A stretch of 64,000 nt of DNA from Bradyrhizobium sp. (GTDB taxonomy: Bacteria; Pseudomonadota; Alphaproteobacteria; Rhizobiales; Xanthobacteraceae). The notes under the pieces are model-generated. The model ran no database searches. It was not told the DNA's origin and worked only from the letters and a program-made list of their open reading frames with translations. Position numbers and translations under genes: made by a program. Location of the stretch: the NCBI RefSeq assembly GCF_022844465.1, contig NZ_JALHLP010000024.1, positions 1 through 64,000 on the forward strand, written 5' to 3'. Positions 15,914 to 24,634 of this stretch are shown here, piece after piece (positions within the stretch are counted from its first letter, which is position 1; every line of letters starts with the position of its first letter).

Positions 15914-16275
15914 GCGCCGGCTCCCTCCCGAAGCTTGCCGAGGGCTTCCTTGAAGTAGCGCAGGTGCGCCATGAATATCTGCAGGTTGCCTTCCGCCTTC
16001 AGCGCCCGCCGCTTGACCAGCGCCAGCAGGTCATTCGAGCCCGGCGGCGGCCGCTCGCTCCAGAATTTGCTCCAATCGTCCTCGCTCGCGCGCAGCGCAA
16101 ACGACGAGGACGGCATCACGAACGGGCCTGACGTCACCGAGACGATGCGGCCCTCGAAGATCGTAATCAGCCAGGAGGTGCGGCCTACCTCCAGCAGGAA
16201 CGTGGTCGACAGGTAGCGACCGCGCCGGACCAGGCCTGCATCGTTGTTGACCCGTTGCTGCAGCTTCTCGATCAT
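15910..16275 (-). CDS. Small hypothetical protein coupled to the alpha/beta hydrolase
   Basis: 121 residues, no signal or membrane segment. The central part (TTFLLEVGRTSWLITIFEGRIVSVTSGPFVMPSSSFALRAS) followed by DDWSKFWSERPPPGSNDLLALVKRRALKAEGNLQIFMAHLRYFKEAL is reminiscent of SCP2-like sterol/lipid-carrier domains, which offer a hydrophobic tunnel. The four-base overlap with the hydrolase suggests that it may deliver or bind that enzyme's lipophilic substrate. Confidence 0.6.
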   Translation of the reverse strand: MIEKLQQRVNNDAGLVRRGRYLSTTFLLEVGRTSWLITIFEGRIVSVTSGPFVMPSSSFALRASEDDWSKFWSERPPPGSNDLLALVKRRALKAEGNLQIFMAHLRYFKEALGKLREGAGA

Positions 16276-16406
16276 GACCGTCCCTGCCCCCGAGCCGCCC
16301 TGGCGCCATCCCCTGCCCGGTGCTCGCCAGCAGGCATGATGGAAGCATTGGCGGCGGCGTCAATCGCCGGAATGGGCGCGTTGCTCCGACTGCCCACAAC
16401 GATCGC

Positions 16407-16514
16407 TCAAAGCCAGGCGCATACCAGCGCCATGTTCGCCGCAGAGGCGACGAACAGCACGACCGTCAGCATGAGTTGGACCCGCCCGCAGGAGGTCTGG
16501 AGGATCGTCCGCAT
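16407..16514 (-). CDS. Possible 35-residue single-span membrane protein
   Basis: ATG at 16514, stop at 16407. The peptide MRTILQTSCGRVQLML... contains one hydrophobic stretch (LMLTVVLFVASAANMALVCAWL), as in many small membrane proteins. An in-frame ATG six bases... upstream options exist and no clear Shine-Dalgarno is present, so this is a tentative call. Confidence 0.3.
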   Translation of the reverse strand: MRTILQTSCGRVQLMLTVVLFVASAANMALVCAWL

Positions 16515-16615
16515 GGCCGGAAACATCCGGCGATTCTAGTGGAGGAGTCCCGGGGATTCTTTTTCAGGACGTTTACCTCCCGTTTACGACTCAGAATCAA
16601 CCCCAGAACTCCACC

Positions 16616-16640
16616 AAAACGGCCTGAAACGGGCCGTTTT
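16616..16640. terminator. Intrinsic terminator in the gap before 16723
   Basis: AAAACGGCC at 16616-16624 and GGCCGTTTT at 16632-16640 form a 9-bp stem with A and T flanks, usable in both directions. The gene it serves is unclear. Confidence 0.65.
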
Positions 16641-16722
16641 CCCTCTCACAGATCGGTGAAGCTGGCGGGAATGGAAACCCGGACGCCGCCATCCGCGTTG
16701 ACCGTTTTTGACGGAGCGAACG

Positions 16723-16995
16723 ATGCCCTATGCGCTGTTCTCCAAAGAGGCCAAGTTGAGCAAGACCTATCCGGGCGAGGCCGACGTGTGGAAGGTCGCC
16801 CAGAAAAGCGGGCTCGTGGTCGACGTCGTCTCCGAACAGACCAGGGCGGAGCCCCGAGCGATCCTGGACCACGACTATGAAATCCGGTTCTGCCAGGCGG
16901 AGCCGCACGAGGATCCGGCGCGCAACAAGGCCGAGGCCGAGCGCGAGGCACAAACGGAAGTGCAGTTCGAGACGGGATTGAGATTGGCGTCCTGA
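16723..16995 (+). CDS. Small cytoplasmic hypothetical protein
   Basis: 90 residues from the ATG at 16723, with GGAG upstream. Sequence MPYALFSKEAKLSKTYPGEADVWKVAQKSGLVVDV is followed by a strongly acidic, alanine-rich helix. Such short proteins are widespread in Bradyrhizobium but I cannot name a family. No signal peptide or membrane span is present. Confidence 0.6.
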   Translation: MPYALFSKEAKLSKTYPGEADVWKVAQKSGLVVDVVSEQTRAEPRAILDHDYEIRFCQAEPHEDPARNKAEAEREAQTEVQFETGLRLAS

Positions 16996-17043
16996 GGCGC
17001 TGGAGATCCCAGACACCAGCGATTCAGGCTACAATATTTCCAA

Positions 17044-17283
17044 CTACGGCGTCGCGGACACCAGCGAGGCCTGTTCGGATGCCAAGGTCACGCAGGCCTT
17101 GCGGCGCTGTACGCCCCTGATCGAACCGGTGACCTTGCGAACTTTCCCGGCTCCGCAGGAGGGATCCTGCACAAAAGCGATTTCATAGGGAGCCAGCATG
17201 AGCGGTTCGGATTTCAGAACTGTCTGCGCCAGGCACGGAAACGCCGCTGCGGAAAAGATCAGCCCTAACGCCAAAACACGCAT
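17044..17283 (-). CDS. Small secreted protein, DUF6719-like
   Basis: 79 residues from the ATG at 17283. A signal peptide (MRVLALGLIFSAAAFPCLAQ) precedes a short mature part with LKSEPLMLAPYEIAFVQDPSCGAGKVRKVTGSI and a second cysteine near the end (KACV), compatible with one disulfide. The wording matches my memory of DUF6719 proteins of Bradyrhizobium. Function unknown. Confidence 0.65.
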   Translation of the reverse strand: MRVLALGLIFSAAAFPCLAQTVLKSEPLMLAPYEIAFVQDPSCGAGKVRKVTGSIRGVQRRKACVTLASEQASLVSATP

Positions 17284-17450
17284 GTTCGTTTGTCCAACCG
17301 CCAGCCGGCTGAACCATAATAGCCGATCGTGACGAAAAGTTGTGCTGTGCGCGAAAATTATTTTCAGTGCACCTGAGAACGCGAGCCACACGCGTTACAC
17401 AACCAAGGGTAATTTCGACAGGGGGCCCGCAAGACGTCCCTCAAAAACAA

Positions 17451-17475
17451 CAAGGCCGGCGCGAGGCCGGCCTTG
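17451..17475 (-). terminator. Intrinsic terminator of the outer-membrane barrel gene
   Basis: On the minus strand CAAGGCCGGC (17475-17466) pairs with GCCGGCCTTG (17460-17451), followed by TTGTTTTTG. Confidence 0.8.
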
Positions 17476-17504
17476 TCTAGTCGTCTCGGTATCCAAGGCT
17501 AAAA

Positions 17505-18218
17505 CTAGTATCGGGAAGCCGCCGGCCCACCCCAGCCAAACCGGTAGTTCACGCCAGCCTTGGCCGTATGCTCCTCGTTCCTGAAGCTGCGACCGACGAT
17601 GGCGGCAGGGCCTGCCGTGAAGGTCGTATCGCCGAAATTGTAATACTGGTACTCGGCCTTGGCCGACCAGTTCGGCGCGAACATGTATTCGAGGCCCCCG
17701 CCGACGGTGTAGCCGTCCTGGTGGTTGCCGGAGGCGGTGAAGGCCGCGGGAACGCCGGCCACCGACACCCCGAGATTGTTGCCGTCACGCCAGGCATAGC
17801 CACCCTTGGCGTATAGCAGCGCCGGACCCCAAGTATAGCCAAGCCGCCCGGTCACCGATCCGAGTTGATCGGTGCTTGAGGTCACCAGCGTCCCGCCCGG
17901 AAACACAAGTCCAGTGTTGCTCGAGTTCGGAAGCCAGCTGTACTGGGCCTCGACACCCATCACCCAGTTGGGCGCGAACTGATAGTCGAAGCCGCCCTGG
18001 ACGCCGCCAAGGAAGCGGGCGTCGCTGCCCTGCAGGGAATTATCGCCGGAAAACGCCCCACCGAGATGGCCGCCGAGGTAGAACCCGGTCCAATTATAGA
18101 CCACGGCAGGGGCGCTGTAGGCCGGAGCCTTGGCATAGGGCCGCGCCCGCATGTCGGCGGCAAAAGCCGGAGCCGCCAGGGCGGCCAGCGCAGCAGCGCC
18201 GAGCAGAACCTTCTTCAT
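17505..18218 (-). CDS. Outer-membrane beta-barrel protein (RopB/Omp31-like)
   Basis: 237 residues: signal peptide MKKVLLGAAALAALAAPAFA, a RARPYAKAPAYSAPAVVYNWTGFYLGGHLGGAF opening typical of the Omp25/Omp31/RopB family, then alternating strands ending in AGVNYRFGWGGPAASRY. The terminal aromatic (Tyr) after an Arg-Phe rich strand fits BAM recognition, though an aromatic at the very end is usual. These small barrels are abundant outer-membrane structural proteins in rhizobia and Brucella. A terminator follows at once, so it is monocistronic. The 264 bases upstream hold its leader; I see no clear promoter. Confidence 0.87.
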   Translation of the reverse strand: MKKVLLGAAALAALAAPAFAADMRARPYAKAPAYSAPAVVYNWTGFYLGGHLGGAFSGDNSLQGSDARFLGGVQGGFDYQFAPNWVMGVEAQYSWLPNSSNTGLVFPGGTLVTSSTDQLGSVTGRLGYTWGPALLYAKGGYAWRDGNNLGVSVAGVPAAFTASGNHQDGYTVGGGLEYMFAPNWSAKAEYQYYNFGDTTFTAGPAAIVGRSFRNEEHTAKAGVNYRFGWGGPAASRY

Positions 18219-18482
18219 CGTGTCATCCCCGTTTCAAACGCGTTGCTCATACCAATCCAAACAACGTGACCTCAATTAGGTTGCTTTGCGGCAAAGCCTA
18301 TCCGGGCAACTGTGGCAAAGCAGCAACAAACAGATCCTGTTCCTCGGATTCAAGGTCTTTTTGATCAAGGGAGGGCTTCCCGCCTTGTTAATGTCCGGGA
18401 TGACTAAGGCAAGGTTCAACCCTCGCTGAAAAGTGATCCAGTCTTGCCTGTCTATCCGCCGGGCCGATGCCTGTGACAGGGA

Positions 18483-18965
18483 TCAGCGACTCAATTTCTC
18501 GAGTTCCGCGAAGGGCATGTAGGACACGCCGGCACAGAGCTCGAGGGCGTTTTCGATGACACGGTCGAGCCGGCCATCGACGAACAGGACGGCGCGTTCC
18601 CGCGGTTCGCGGTAGCCGCCGTCGGACTCCCGGGGACTGAAGCGCAGGCAAACGAGATAGCGGAGCCGCCCGCCGACGACGCGTTGCACCGGCTCGGCCA
18701 CCCCGGCGTCGCGCACGCCGACGGGGTTGTTGAGATAAGTCTTGAAGAACGACAACACTTCCGAACGGTAGTTATTGGGAAACGGCTGGTTGGATACGCC
18801 GCGATCATCGGTAAAGGTGATCGGCTTGCCGTCGTCGCTGGCGGCACAGGACGAAAGCGCCATCGCCAGCACCGCTATCGCCGCAATTTTGGCTGCTTCC
18901 GGCAAGCAAACACTTCTCCCCGCGCGCGTCCCATAGACCGCCCGGAGCCGAAATGGAATTCGCAT
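18483..18965 (-). CDS. Lipoprotein of unknown function
   Basis: 160 residues from the ATG at 18965. A long basic N-terminus leads to the hydrophobic IAAIAVLAMALSSC, a lipobox (LSSC), so the cysteine should be lipidated. The mature protein has FFKTYLNNPVGVRDAGVAEPVQRVVGGRLRYLVCLRF and ends near LCAGVSYMPFAELEKLSR; this pattern is common in alphaproteobacterial lipoproteins without known role. Starts further upstream (to 19022) are possible but would lengthen the pre-signal stretch. Confidence 0.7.
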   Translation of the reverse strand: MRIPFRLRAVYGTRAGRSVCLPEAAKIAAIAVLAMALSSCAASDDGKPITFTDDRGVSNQPFPNNYRSEVLSFFKTYLNNPVGVRDAGVAEPVQRVVGGRLRYLVCLRFSPRESDGGYREPRERAVLFVDGRLDRVIENALELCAGVSYMPFAELEKLSR

Positions 18966-19180
18966 CTCGGTTACCCGGCGCAGTCTCCATCGCCGGCAGG
19001 CTGCACGGGTCGATAGAACCAATCGTGACGGCGATCAACGGATAACATGTTCGTCATGTCCCGGCGCCGCGCGCAATATCGACGGAATCGACCCACATTG
19101 CCGGGAATGTCGATGAACGCCCGGTGTTCACATCAGCGACCCCCGGTGTAGGATCGCCGAGCCGACCTCAGGAGAGATGC

Positions 19181-19717
19181 ATGAACAAACTAGCGATCAG
19201 GCTTTTGACGCTCGCGATGCTGTCGCTTGCGCTCGCGGCGACCCCTGTCTTCACCGTCGTCTACGCCGCGCCCGAGAACGATCCGCCGCCGCCGGACAAG
19301 AAGAAAAAGAAATCGAGCGAAGCGCGCCCCGGCATTGAGCAAACCGCATTTGCCGACGGCTACCGCGCCGCCTATGCCGCGATCTACGACCGCCGCGACT
19401 ACGGCTCCGCGATTATCCAACTGAAGTCGCTCGGCCATGACGACAATGCCGCAGTCGCCAATTTGATCGGCTACGCGCATCGCCAACTCGGTGACTACAA
19501 GGTCTCGCAAATCTGGTATGAGCGCGCGCTCAAGGCCGATCCGAACCACGTCAAGACCTGGCAGTACTACGGCCTGTGGCAGCTTGAGCAGGGTAACCGC
19601 GACCAGGCGCAGTATCACCTGAGCCGGATTGCCCAGCTCGCCGGCACCGCAAGCGAGGAATATCGCTCGCTCGCGGCGGCGCTGGAAAAGCCGCCGGGCA
19701 CGGGGCTGGCTTATTGA
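19181..19717 (+). CDS. Secreted TPR-repeat protein
   Basis: 178 residues with a signal peptide (MNKLAIRLLTLAMLSLALAATPVFTVVYA), a Pro/Lys linker (PPPPDKKKKKSS), and two to three tetratricopeptide units: AVANLIGYAHRQLGDYKVSQIWYERALKADPNHVKTWQYYGLWQLEQGNRDQAQYHLSRIA. TPR proteins scaffold partners; this one should do so in the periplasm. AGGAGA lies seven bases before the ATG. A terminator follows at 19771-19801. Confidence 0.82.
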   Translation: MNKLAIRLLTLAMLSLALAATPVFTVVYAAPENDPPPPDKKKKKSSEARPGIEQTAFADGYRAAYAAIYDRRDYGSAIIQLKSLGHDDNAAVANLIGYAHRQLGDYKVSQIWYERALKADPNHVKTWQYYGLWQLEQGNRDQAQYHLSRIAQLAGTASEEYRSLAAALEKPPGTGLAY

Positions 19718-19770
19718 GCCATTGACGCTCGCGTTTCTTTTTAGCGCGCAACGCTAGCGACGAGGCAGAT

Positions 19771-19801
19771 AAACCGGCGCCACTCGCCGCGGCGCCGGTT
19801 T
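19771..19801. terminator. Bidirectional terminator between convergent genes
   Basis: AAACCGGCGCC at 19771-19781 pairs with GGCGCCGGTTT at 19791-19801; A run before and T run after serve both the TPR gene and the convergent peptidase gene. Confidence 0.85.
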
Positions 19802-19815
19802 TGCTGTTCCGGAAT

Positions 19816-21384
19816 TTACTTCATCAGCGCCTCGACATCCGAGCGGAATTTGGCGCGCGCGTCGTCCCGCGAATAGAACATATGGCCGCCGGTATAGACG
19901 ACGAACTTCACGCGGTCCGTCCCGGCATAGGCCGGCAACTGGTCGAGCAGCACTTTTGACGCGAAGTACGGCGTGGCCAGATCGAAAAGACCGTGCCCGA
20001 CCAGCAATTTCATTCTGGGGTCGAGCGCGAGGATCTGGCGTAGCTGCGATACCGACTCGGCCGGTCCGCGGCCGAAATCCCAGGACCTGTTCACGCTTTC
20101 GCTGAGCAGATGGTACGAACCATCGGGCCTCCAGTTGAGCTTGCGCGTGGTGACTTCCACCGCCGCGCTGGTTAGCGGCGCCGTCAGCGCATCGCCGGAG
20201 GGGTCACCGAACTGGGCGTAGTTCGAATCCGGGTAGGGATCGAAGCCTAAGACCGAACCGTCGTAACGGCCGGTCACCCTGCCATTGCGGCGGTCGAACT
20301 CCCGCCGGAATTCGCCGACGTCAAAACGTCCGGCAAGCCTGCGGCTCACCGCCCGATCGATGCCGGTCAGCGCAGCCACCCTGTCGGCGAGCCGCAACGT
20401 GGCCTCGACATCGGCCTGCCCCTTGATGAGATCGGTGAGAAACTCGCCTTGCGCATAGCTCTCGACCTCGGCGAGATCCGCGCGCGTGATTTGACCCTTG
20501 GCTTCGCGCGCCACCGCCGCCATGCTCGGCAGCGTGTACATGTATTGGAGCAGGCTGGAGCCGGAAAAGTCGCGGTAGTCCAGCAAGGGCGAAACCAGGA
20601 TCAACCCGCGCACGCCGACGCCCTGCTGAGTCTGCAGATTGCGGACGATTTTCGGTCCGCGAATGCCGCCATAACTCTCACCAGCCACGAATTTCGGCGA
20701 CAACAAGCGATCATGCTTTTCGAGCCAGCGCCTGATCACCAGCGCAATCGCGCTGACGTCCCCGTCGACGGAAAGGAACCGCTTGCGCGCCTCCTCGCCG
20801 GACGCGACGAAACGGCTGTAGCCGGTGCCGACGGGATCGATGAAGACGAGGTCGGTGAAGTCGAGCCAGGTCTCGGCGTTGGGCAACACTTCCGGCGTAG
20901 CCGATGAGACCGCCCCCTCGCCGCCGATCGACAATCGCCATGGCCCGGCGGCGCCGAACTGCAGCCAGGCCGAGGCGGCGCCCGGCCCGCCATTGAACAG
21001 AAAGGTCACCGGACGGGTCGCGCGGTCGGCGCCGTCGAGCTGATAGGAATTGTAGGCGATATCGGCCTGCGGCTCGCCCTTGTCGTCAAACAGGCGGATA
21101 GAGCCCGCGGTCGCGGCGAAGCCGAGCGTGCGGTCGGGCAGCGCAAGCGTCTGCCTGGTCGTGGAATCCGGCGGCAGGCGGTGTGGTTCGGCCGCAGGCG
21201 GCGGCGTGGCGGCGTTACCCCGCCCCGCACCCTTCTGGCCCGACGGGGCTGAGGAGGATACCGCCGCCGGTTGCGGCGTGTTCGGCGCGCCAGCGTCCTC
21301 GGCTCGCGCGCCGGCCACCCAACACATGCACAGAAGCGTCACCGCCAGACGCGCGGCGCGTTGCGCCATCAAACGAAAAGCCAT
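19816..21384 (-). CDS. S10 serine carboxypeptidase family protein
   Basis: 522 residues from the ATG at 21384. A signal peptide (MAFRLMAQRAARLAVTLLCMCWVAGARA) is followed by a Pro/Ala linker and the S10 peptidase core: substrate-side FLFNGGPGAASAWLQFG, DPVGTGYSRF, the nucleophile in VAGESYGGIRGPK, and the late Asp/His region (LLVGHGLFDLATP and VVYTGGHMFYSRDDA). S10 enzymes cleave C-terminal residues at acidic pH; bacterial members are periplasmic and poorly studied. The NGGPG and GESYGG motifs are intact, so activity is expected. It is monocistronic. Confidence 0.88.
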   Translation of the reverse strand: MAFRLMAQRAARLAVTLLCMCWVAGARAEDAGAPNTPQPAAVSSSAPSGQKGAGRGNAATPPPAAEPHRLPPDSTTRQTLALPDRTLGFAATAGSIRLFDDKGEPQADIAYNSYQLDGADRATRPVTFLFNGGPGAASAWLQFGAAGPWRLSIGGEGAVSSATPEVLPNAETWLDFTDLVFIDPVGTGYSRFVASGEEARKRFLSVDGDVSAIALVIRRWLEKHDRLLSPKFVAGESYGGIRGPKIVRNLQTQQGVGVRGLILVSPLLDYRDFSGSSLLQYMYTLPSMAAVAREAKGQITRADLAEVESYAQGEFLTDLIKGQADVEATLRLADRVAALTGIDRAVSRRLAGRFDVGEFRREFDRRNGRVTGRYDGSVLGFDPYPDSNYAQFGDPSGDALTAPLTSAAVEVTTRKLNWRPDGSYHLLSESVNRSWDFGRGPAESVSQLRQILALDPRMKLLVGHGLFDLATPYFASKVLLDQLPAYAGTDRVKFVVYTGGHMFYSRDDARAKFRSDVEALMK

Positions 21385-21661
21385 GTCGCTGCTCCGTGTG
21401 ACGAGGATCGGTCGCGCCGCAAAATCCAGCCCGGGACTGCGGCAGCCGGGACCTGTGCTACACAACCCGGAGAACGCTGCGGAAATCACAATCCCGACAG
21501 TATCCGCATTCGACGCAAAGTCGCCTGCCCACGGCTGTCCTCGCCGACGGTTAGATGATAACGGTCGGTTCCACGGGGCGAATCCGGTCGACCACTTGTC
21601 CATGAAACCATTCAGGCGCTGGCGCGACTAACAAGACCGCGCTCTCCAATGGGGTCTCGAT

Positions 21662-22327
21662 ATGAAACTGACGATGGCTGTTTGTGCAGGGCTGCTGGCA
21701 ATGGCTACTTCCGTCGCGGCGGATACGCCGGTCGCGATTGTCGAGGAAATTCAGGGCAAGGTCACCGGCGCCGAGTTCATGGACTACTTGACGCCCAAAT
21801 CCGTCATCAAGCTGGGTGACGACGGCTCGATCGTGCTCAGCTACCTGAAATCCTGTCGTCGCGAGACGATCAGCGGCGGCGGTACCATTGTCGTCGGCGC
21901 CGAGCAGAGCGCAGTCCACCTCGCCGAGGTCAAGGCCGAGAAGACCAATTGTGATTCCAATCAGATGCACGCCACCACGCGGGAGAACCGTGAAGCCGCC
22001 GCCACCGTGGTTCGCAGCGTCGCGAACAAGACCCCGCCACCGCCGGCCCCGCTTACATTGTACGGCGCTTCGCCGCTGGTCGAAGCCAAAGGACGCGGCA
22101 AGCTGATCGTGGAGCGCCTCGACATCGCCGGCGAGCGTGTGCAGGTCGATCTGGAAGGCAGGCAGTTCAAGGGACGATTTTACGATTTCGCGGGCACCAA
22201 CCGGGCACTGGTTCCCGGCGGCCTGTACGCCGCGACATTCAACTCGTCGAAGATCGTGTTCCGGGTCGATCCGCAGGCCAAGCGCGGCGCGACGCCGATC
22301 GTCGGCCGGTTGCTGCGCATGGAATAG
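21662..22327 (+). CDS. Secreted protein paired with the CHASE2 cyclase
   Basis: 221 residues, signal peptide MKLTMAVCAGLLAMATSVAA. The mature N-terminal part (VAIVEEIQGKVTGAEFMDYLTPKSVIKLGDDGSIVLSYLKSCRRETISGGGTIVVG) resembles the FecR-like beta-helical fold seen in proteins encoded with CHASE2 sensors. It ends 21 bases before the cyclase start, so both genes form an operon. A role as periplasmic partner or ligand-presenting protein for the CHASE2 domain is inferred from this arrangement, not shown. Confidence 0.7.
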   Translation: MKLTMAVCAGLLAMATSVAADTPVAIVEEIQGKVTGAEFMDYLTPKSVIKLGDDGSIVLSYLKSCRRETISGGGTIVVGAEQSAVHLAEVKAEKTNCDSNQMHATTRENREAAATVVRSVANKTPPPPAPLTLYGASPLVEAKGRGKLIVERLDIAGERVQVDLEGRQFKGRFYDFAGTNRALVPGGLYAATFNSSKIVFRVDPQAKRGATPIVGRLLRME

Positions 22328-22348
22328 GCTTTTGGCGAGCCTCAGGTC

Positions 22349-24511
22349 TTGAAGCTGAAGCGAACCACGCGCGACGTCTTCGCGGTCGCGGCGATCGTGC
22401 TCGCAAGCGCTGCCGTCTCGATTTCCCCCCCGCTAAAGCCGGTGCAGGGACTTTCGATCGATATCCTGACGGCCTTGCGCTGGCAGGCGTTCGGTCGAAC
22501 GCACGACCCCCTCACCTCGCCCGCGGTCGTGGTTGCAATCGACGAGGAAACCTATCGCTCGCCGCCCTTCAAGGGGTCACCGACGCTGACCTGGACCGGC
22601 GAGATCGGGCGCGTGCTGGGCGCCGTCCTTGAAGGCGGCGCCAGAGTGGTGGGATTCGACATGGTGATTCCGACCTCGATCGAACTGTCCGAGATACCTT
22701 TCGGCGAAGGCAAACTCGGGGAGAAGGTTCGCGGCTTCGACCGCGATTTCCTGCGGGCGCTCGCCGCCGCGTCCGCCTCGGGCAGAGTGGTGCTCGGCGA
22801 AATCCTGCGCGGCGACGAGCCGATCCGGCCATCGCCGGGACAACGCGTCGCGGTTCGCCAGCAGCAGAACCTCCGGCCCCTCAACGTCCAGCTGGACAGC
22901 GATGACACGGTACGCCGGCTACCGCTGACATTCGCCGTCAACGGCGCGCCGACGCCGGCGATGGCGCTCGAACTGGCCGCCCGCGCCCTCGGCGTCGCAC
23001 CCGAGTTTGCCGCGGACGGAACGGTTACGCTGGCCGGCTACCGGATTCCCGGCCGGGCGCCTGGTACGATGACGCTGAATTTCGCGGGCGGCGCCGACGA
23101 CATCCCGACTTTTTCATTTGCCGACCTGCGCGGTTGCGCGATCCGCAACGACCGGGAGTATTTTCGGCGCTGGTTCGACGGGAAGGTCGTCATCTTCGGC
23201 ACCGTCCTCGACATCGAGGATCGCCGACTGACCTCCAAGCGCTTTGCAACCGGCATCGAGGGTGCGCGCATGCCGCGCTGCGGGCCGGCTGAAGGCATGT
23301 CGGCGAACGCCGGCTTCCGGATCAGCACGGTGGCCGGCGTCTATATCCACGCCACCGCCGTCAACAACCTGATGGCGCGCAACGCCGCCGTCGAACTGGG
23401 GCGACTGCCGGTGTTCCTGATCGCGAGCCTGCTTGCGGCGCTGGCGGCGGCGGCCGCGTGGCTGTGGCGGCCGGTCGGCGCGGTCCTGGCCTGGGCGGCG
23501 ATGATTGCGCTCGGTCTGGCCGGCGCCACGCTTGCCTTCAACCAGTCACTGGTGCTGCCGGTCGCCGAACCCTTCATCGCCAGCCTTGCCGCACTGGCCG
23601 CGACCGTCGGTTTCCGCTTCGTCATTGCCGACAAGGACCGCCGCCTGCTGCAGAAGAGTTTCGCGCTTTACCTCGCCCCGCACGTTATCAACCGCATGCT
23701 CTCGTCGAACAAATTGCCGGAGCTTGGCGGCGAAACCCGTGATGTCACCGTGTTCTTTTCGGATATCGAGGGGTTTTCGCTGATCGCGGAGAAGATGTCG
23801 CCTGACGGATTGATGGAGCTGATGAACGAATATCTCTCGGCGATGACGGACATCATCGAGGGCCATGGCGGGTATGTCGACAAGTATATCGGCGATTCCA
23901 TCGTCGCGGTGTTCGGCGCCCCCGCCGACGATCCCGACCATGCCGCCAACGCAGCGCGCGCCGCGCTGGATTGCTGCACGCAGCTCGCAGACCTCAACGG
24001 CTCCTCGGCGCTCTTCCGCGAAAACCGGCTGGCGCAACGGATCGGGATCAATTCCGGCGAGGCGCTGGTCGGCAATTTCGGGTCGCAGCGGCGTTTCAAC
24101 TACTCGGTGATGAGCGACGCGGTGAACCTGGCGTCGCGGCTGGAGGGCGCCAACAAGTTCTACGGCACGACAATCATCGCCTCCGAGACCACCGTGGCGC
24201 TGGCTGGCGGAGATTTCGCCTGGCGCGAACTCGACGCAATCAGGGTCAAGGGACGAAACCAGGCGCTGAAGATCTACGAGCTGCTGGCGCTTTCGAGCGA
24301 ACTTGCGGCTTCCCGGCAGGCAGAGGTCGCGAACTACGCCGACGGGCTGGCGCATTGGCGCGCCCGTGAATTCGAACTTGCCGCCGGGTGCTTCGATCGT
24401 TCGGCGGCAACCGACCGGCCGGCGGCGCTGTTTTGCGCCCGCGCGCGCGAACTGGCGCGGAATCCGCCGGGCGAGGATTGGGACCCGATCCGGACGCTGC
24501 AGGAGAAATAG
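22349..24511 (+). CDS. CHASE2-domain class III adenylate/guanylate cyclase
   Basis: 720 residues from a TTG start. An N-terminal membrane anchor is followed by the extracytoplasmic CHASE2 sensor (about residues 30-330; VVVAIDEETYR, GGARVVGFDMVIPTSIELSE and the VYIHATAVNNLMA end), two to three transmembrane helices (about 340-420), and a class III catalytic domain: DVTVFFSDIEGFSLIAEKM with both metal aspartates (FSDIEGF and YIGDSIVAVFG) and the later FNYSVMSDAVNLASRLEGANK transition-state segment. Such enzymes make cAMP from ATP in response to a periplasmic cue. The C-terminal tail of about 100 residues (ADGLAHWRAREFELAAGCF) looks like a TPR-type unit. It is transcribed with the secreted protein upstream. 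Confidence 0.92.
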   Translation: MKLKRTTRDVFAVAAIVLASAAVSISPPLKPVQGLSIDILTALRWQAFGRTHDPLTSPAVVVAIDEETYRSPPFKGSPTLTWTGEIGRVLGAVLEGGARVVGFDMVIPTSIELSEIPFGEGKLGEKVRGFDRDFLRALAAASASGRVVLGEILRGDEPIRPSPGQRVAVRQQQNLRPLNVQLDSDDTVRRLPLTFAVNGAPTPAMALELAARALGVAPEFAADGTVTLAGYRIPGRAPGTMTLNFAGGADDIPTFSFADLRGCAIRNDREYFRRWFDGKVVIFGTVLDIEDRRLTSKRFATGIEGARMPRCGPAEGMSANAGFRISTVAGVYIHATAVNNLMARNAAVELGRLPVFLIASLLAALAAAAAWLWRPVGAVLAWAAMIALGLAGATLAFNQSLVLPVAEPFIASLAALAATVGFRFVIADKDRRLLQKSFALYLAPHVINRMLSSNKLPELGGETRDVTVFFSDIEGFSLIAEKMSPDGLMELMNEYLSAMTDIIEGHGGYVDKYIGDSIVAVFGAPADDPDHAANAARAALDCCTQLADLNGSSALFRENRLAQRIGINSGEALVGNFGSQRRFNYSVMSDAVNLASRLEGANKFYGTTIIASETTVALAGGDFAWRELDAIRVKGRNQALKIYELLALSSELAASRQAEVANYADGLAHWRAREFELAAGCFDRSAATDRPAALFCARARELARNPPGEDWDPIRTLQEK

Positions 24512-24634
24512 CCCCGATTCTCGCCCGGTTCGGGTCACCGGTCCGAGGGACGCGCAAGGCCATCTCGACAAGCCCCGCCAAGGTGTATAGACGGTCGCGG
24601 CGCAATCCGGCGCCCCCCGCGAGCTTGCCGCCCG

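Noticed and set aside
18219..18482. Terminator-like stem near 18370-18395 for the lipoprotein gene
   Set aside because: The stem is imperfect and no T run follows; not convincing.
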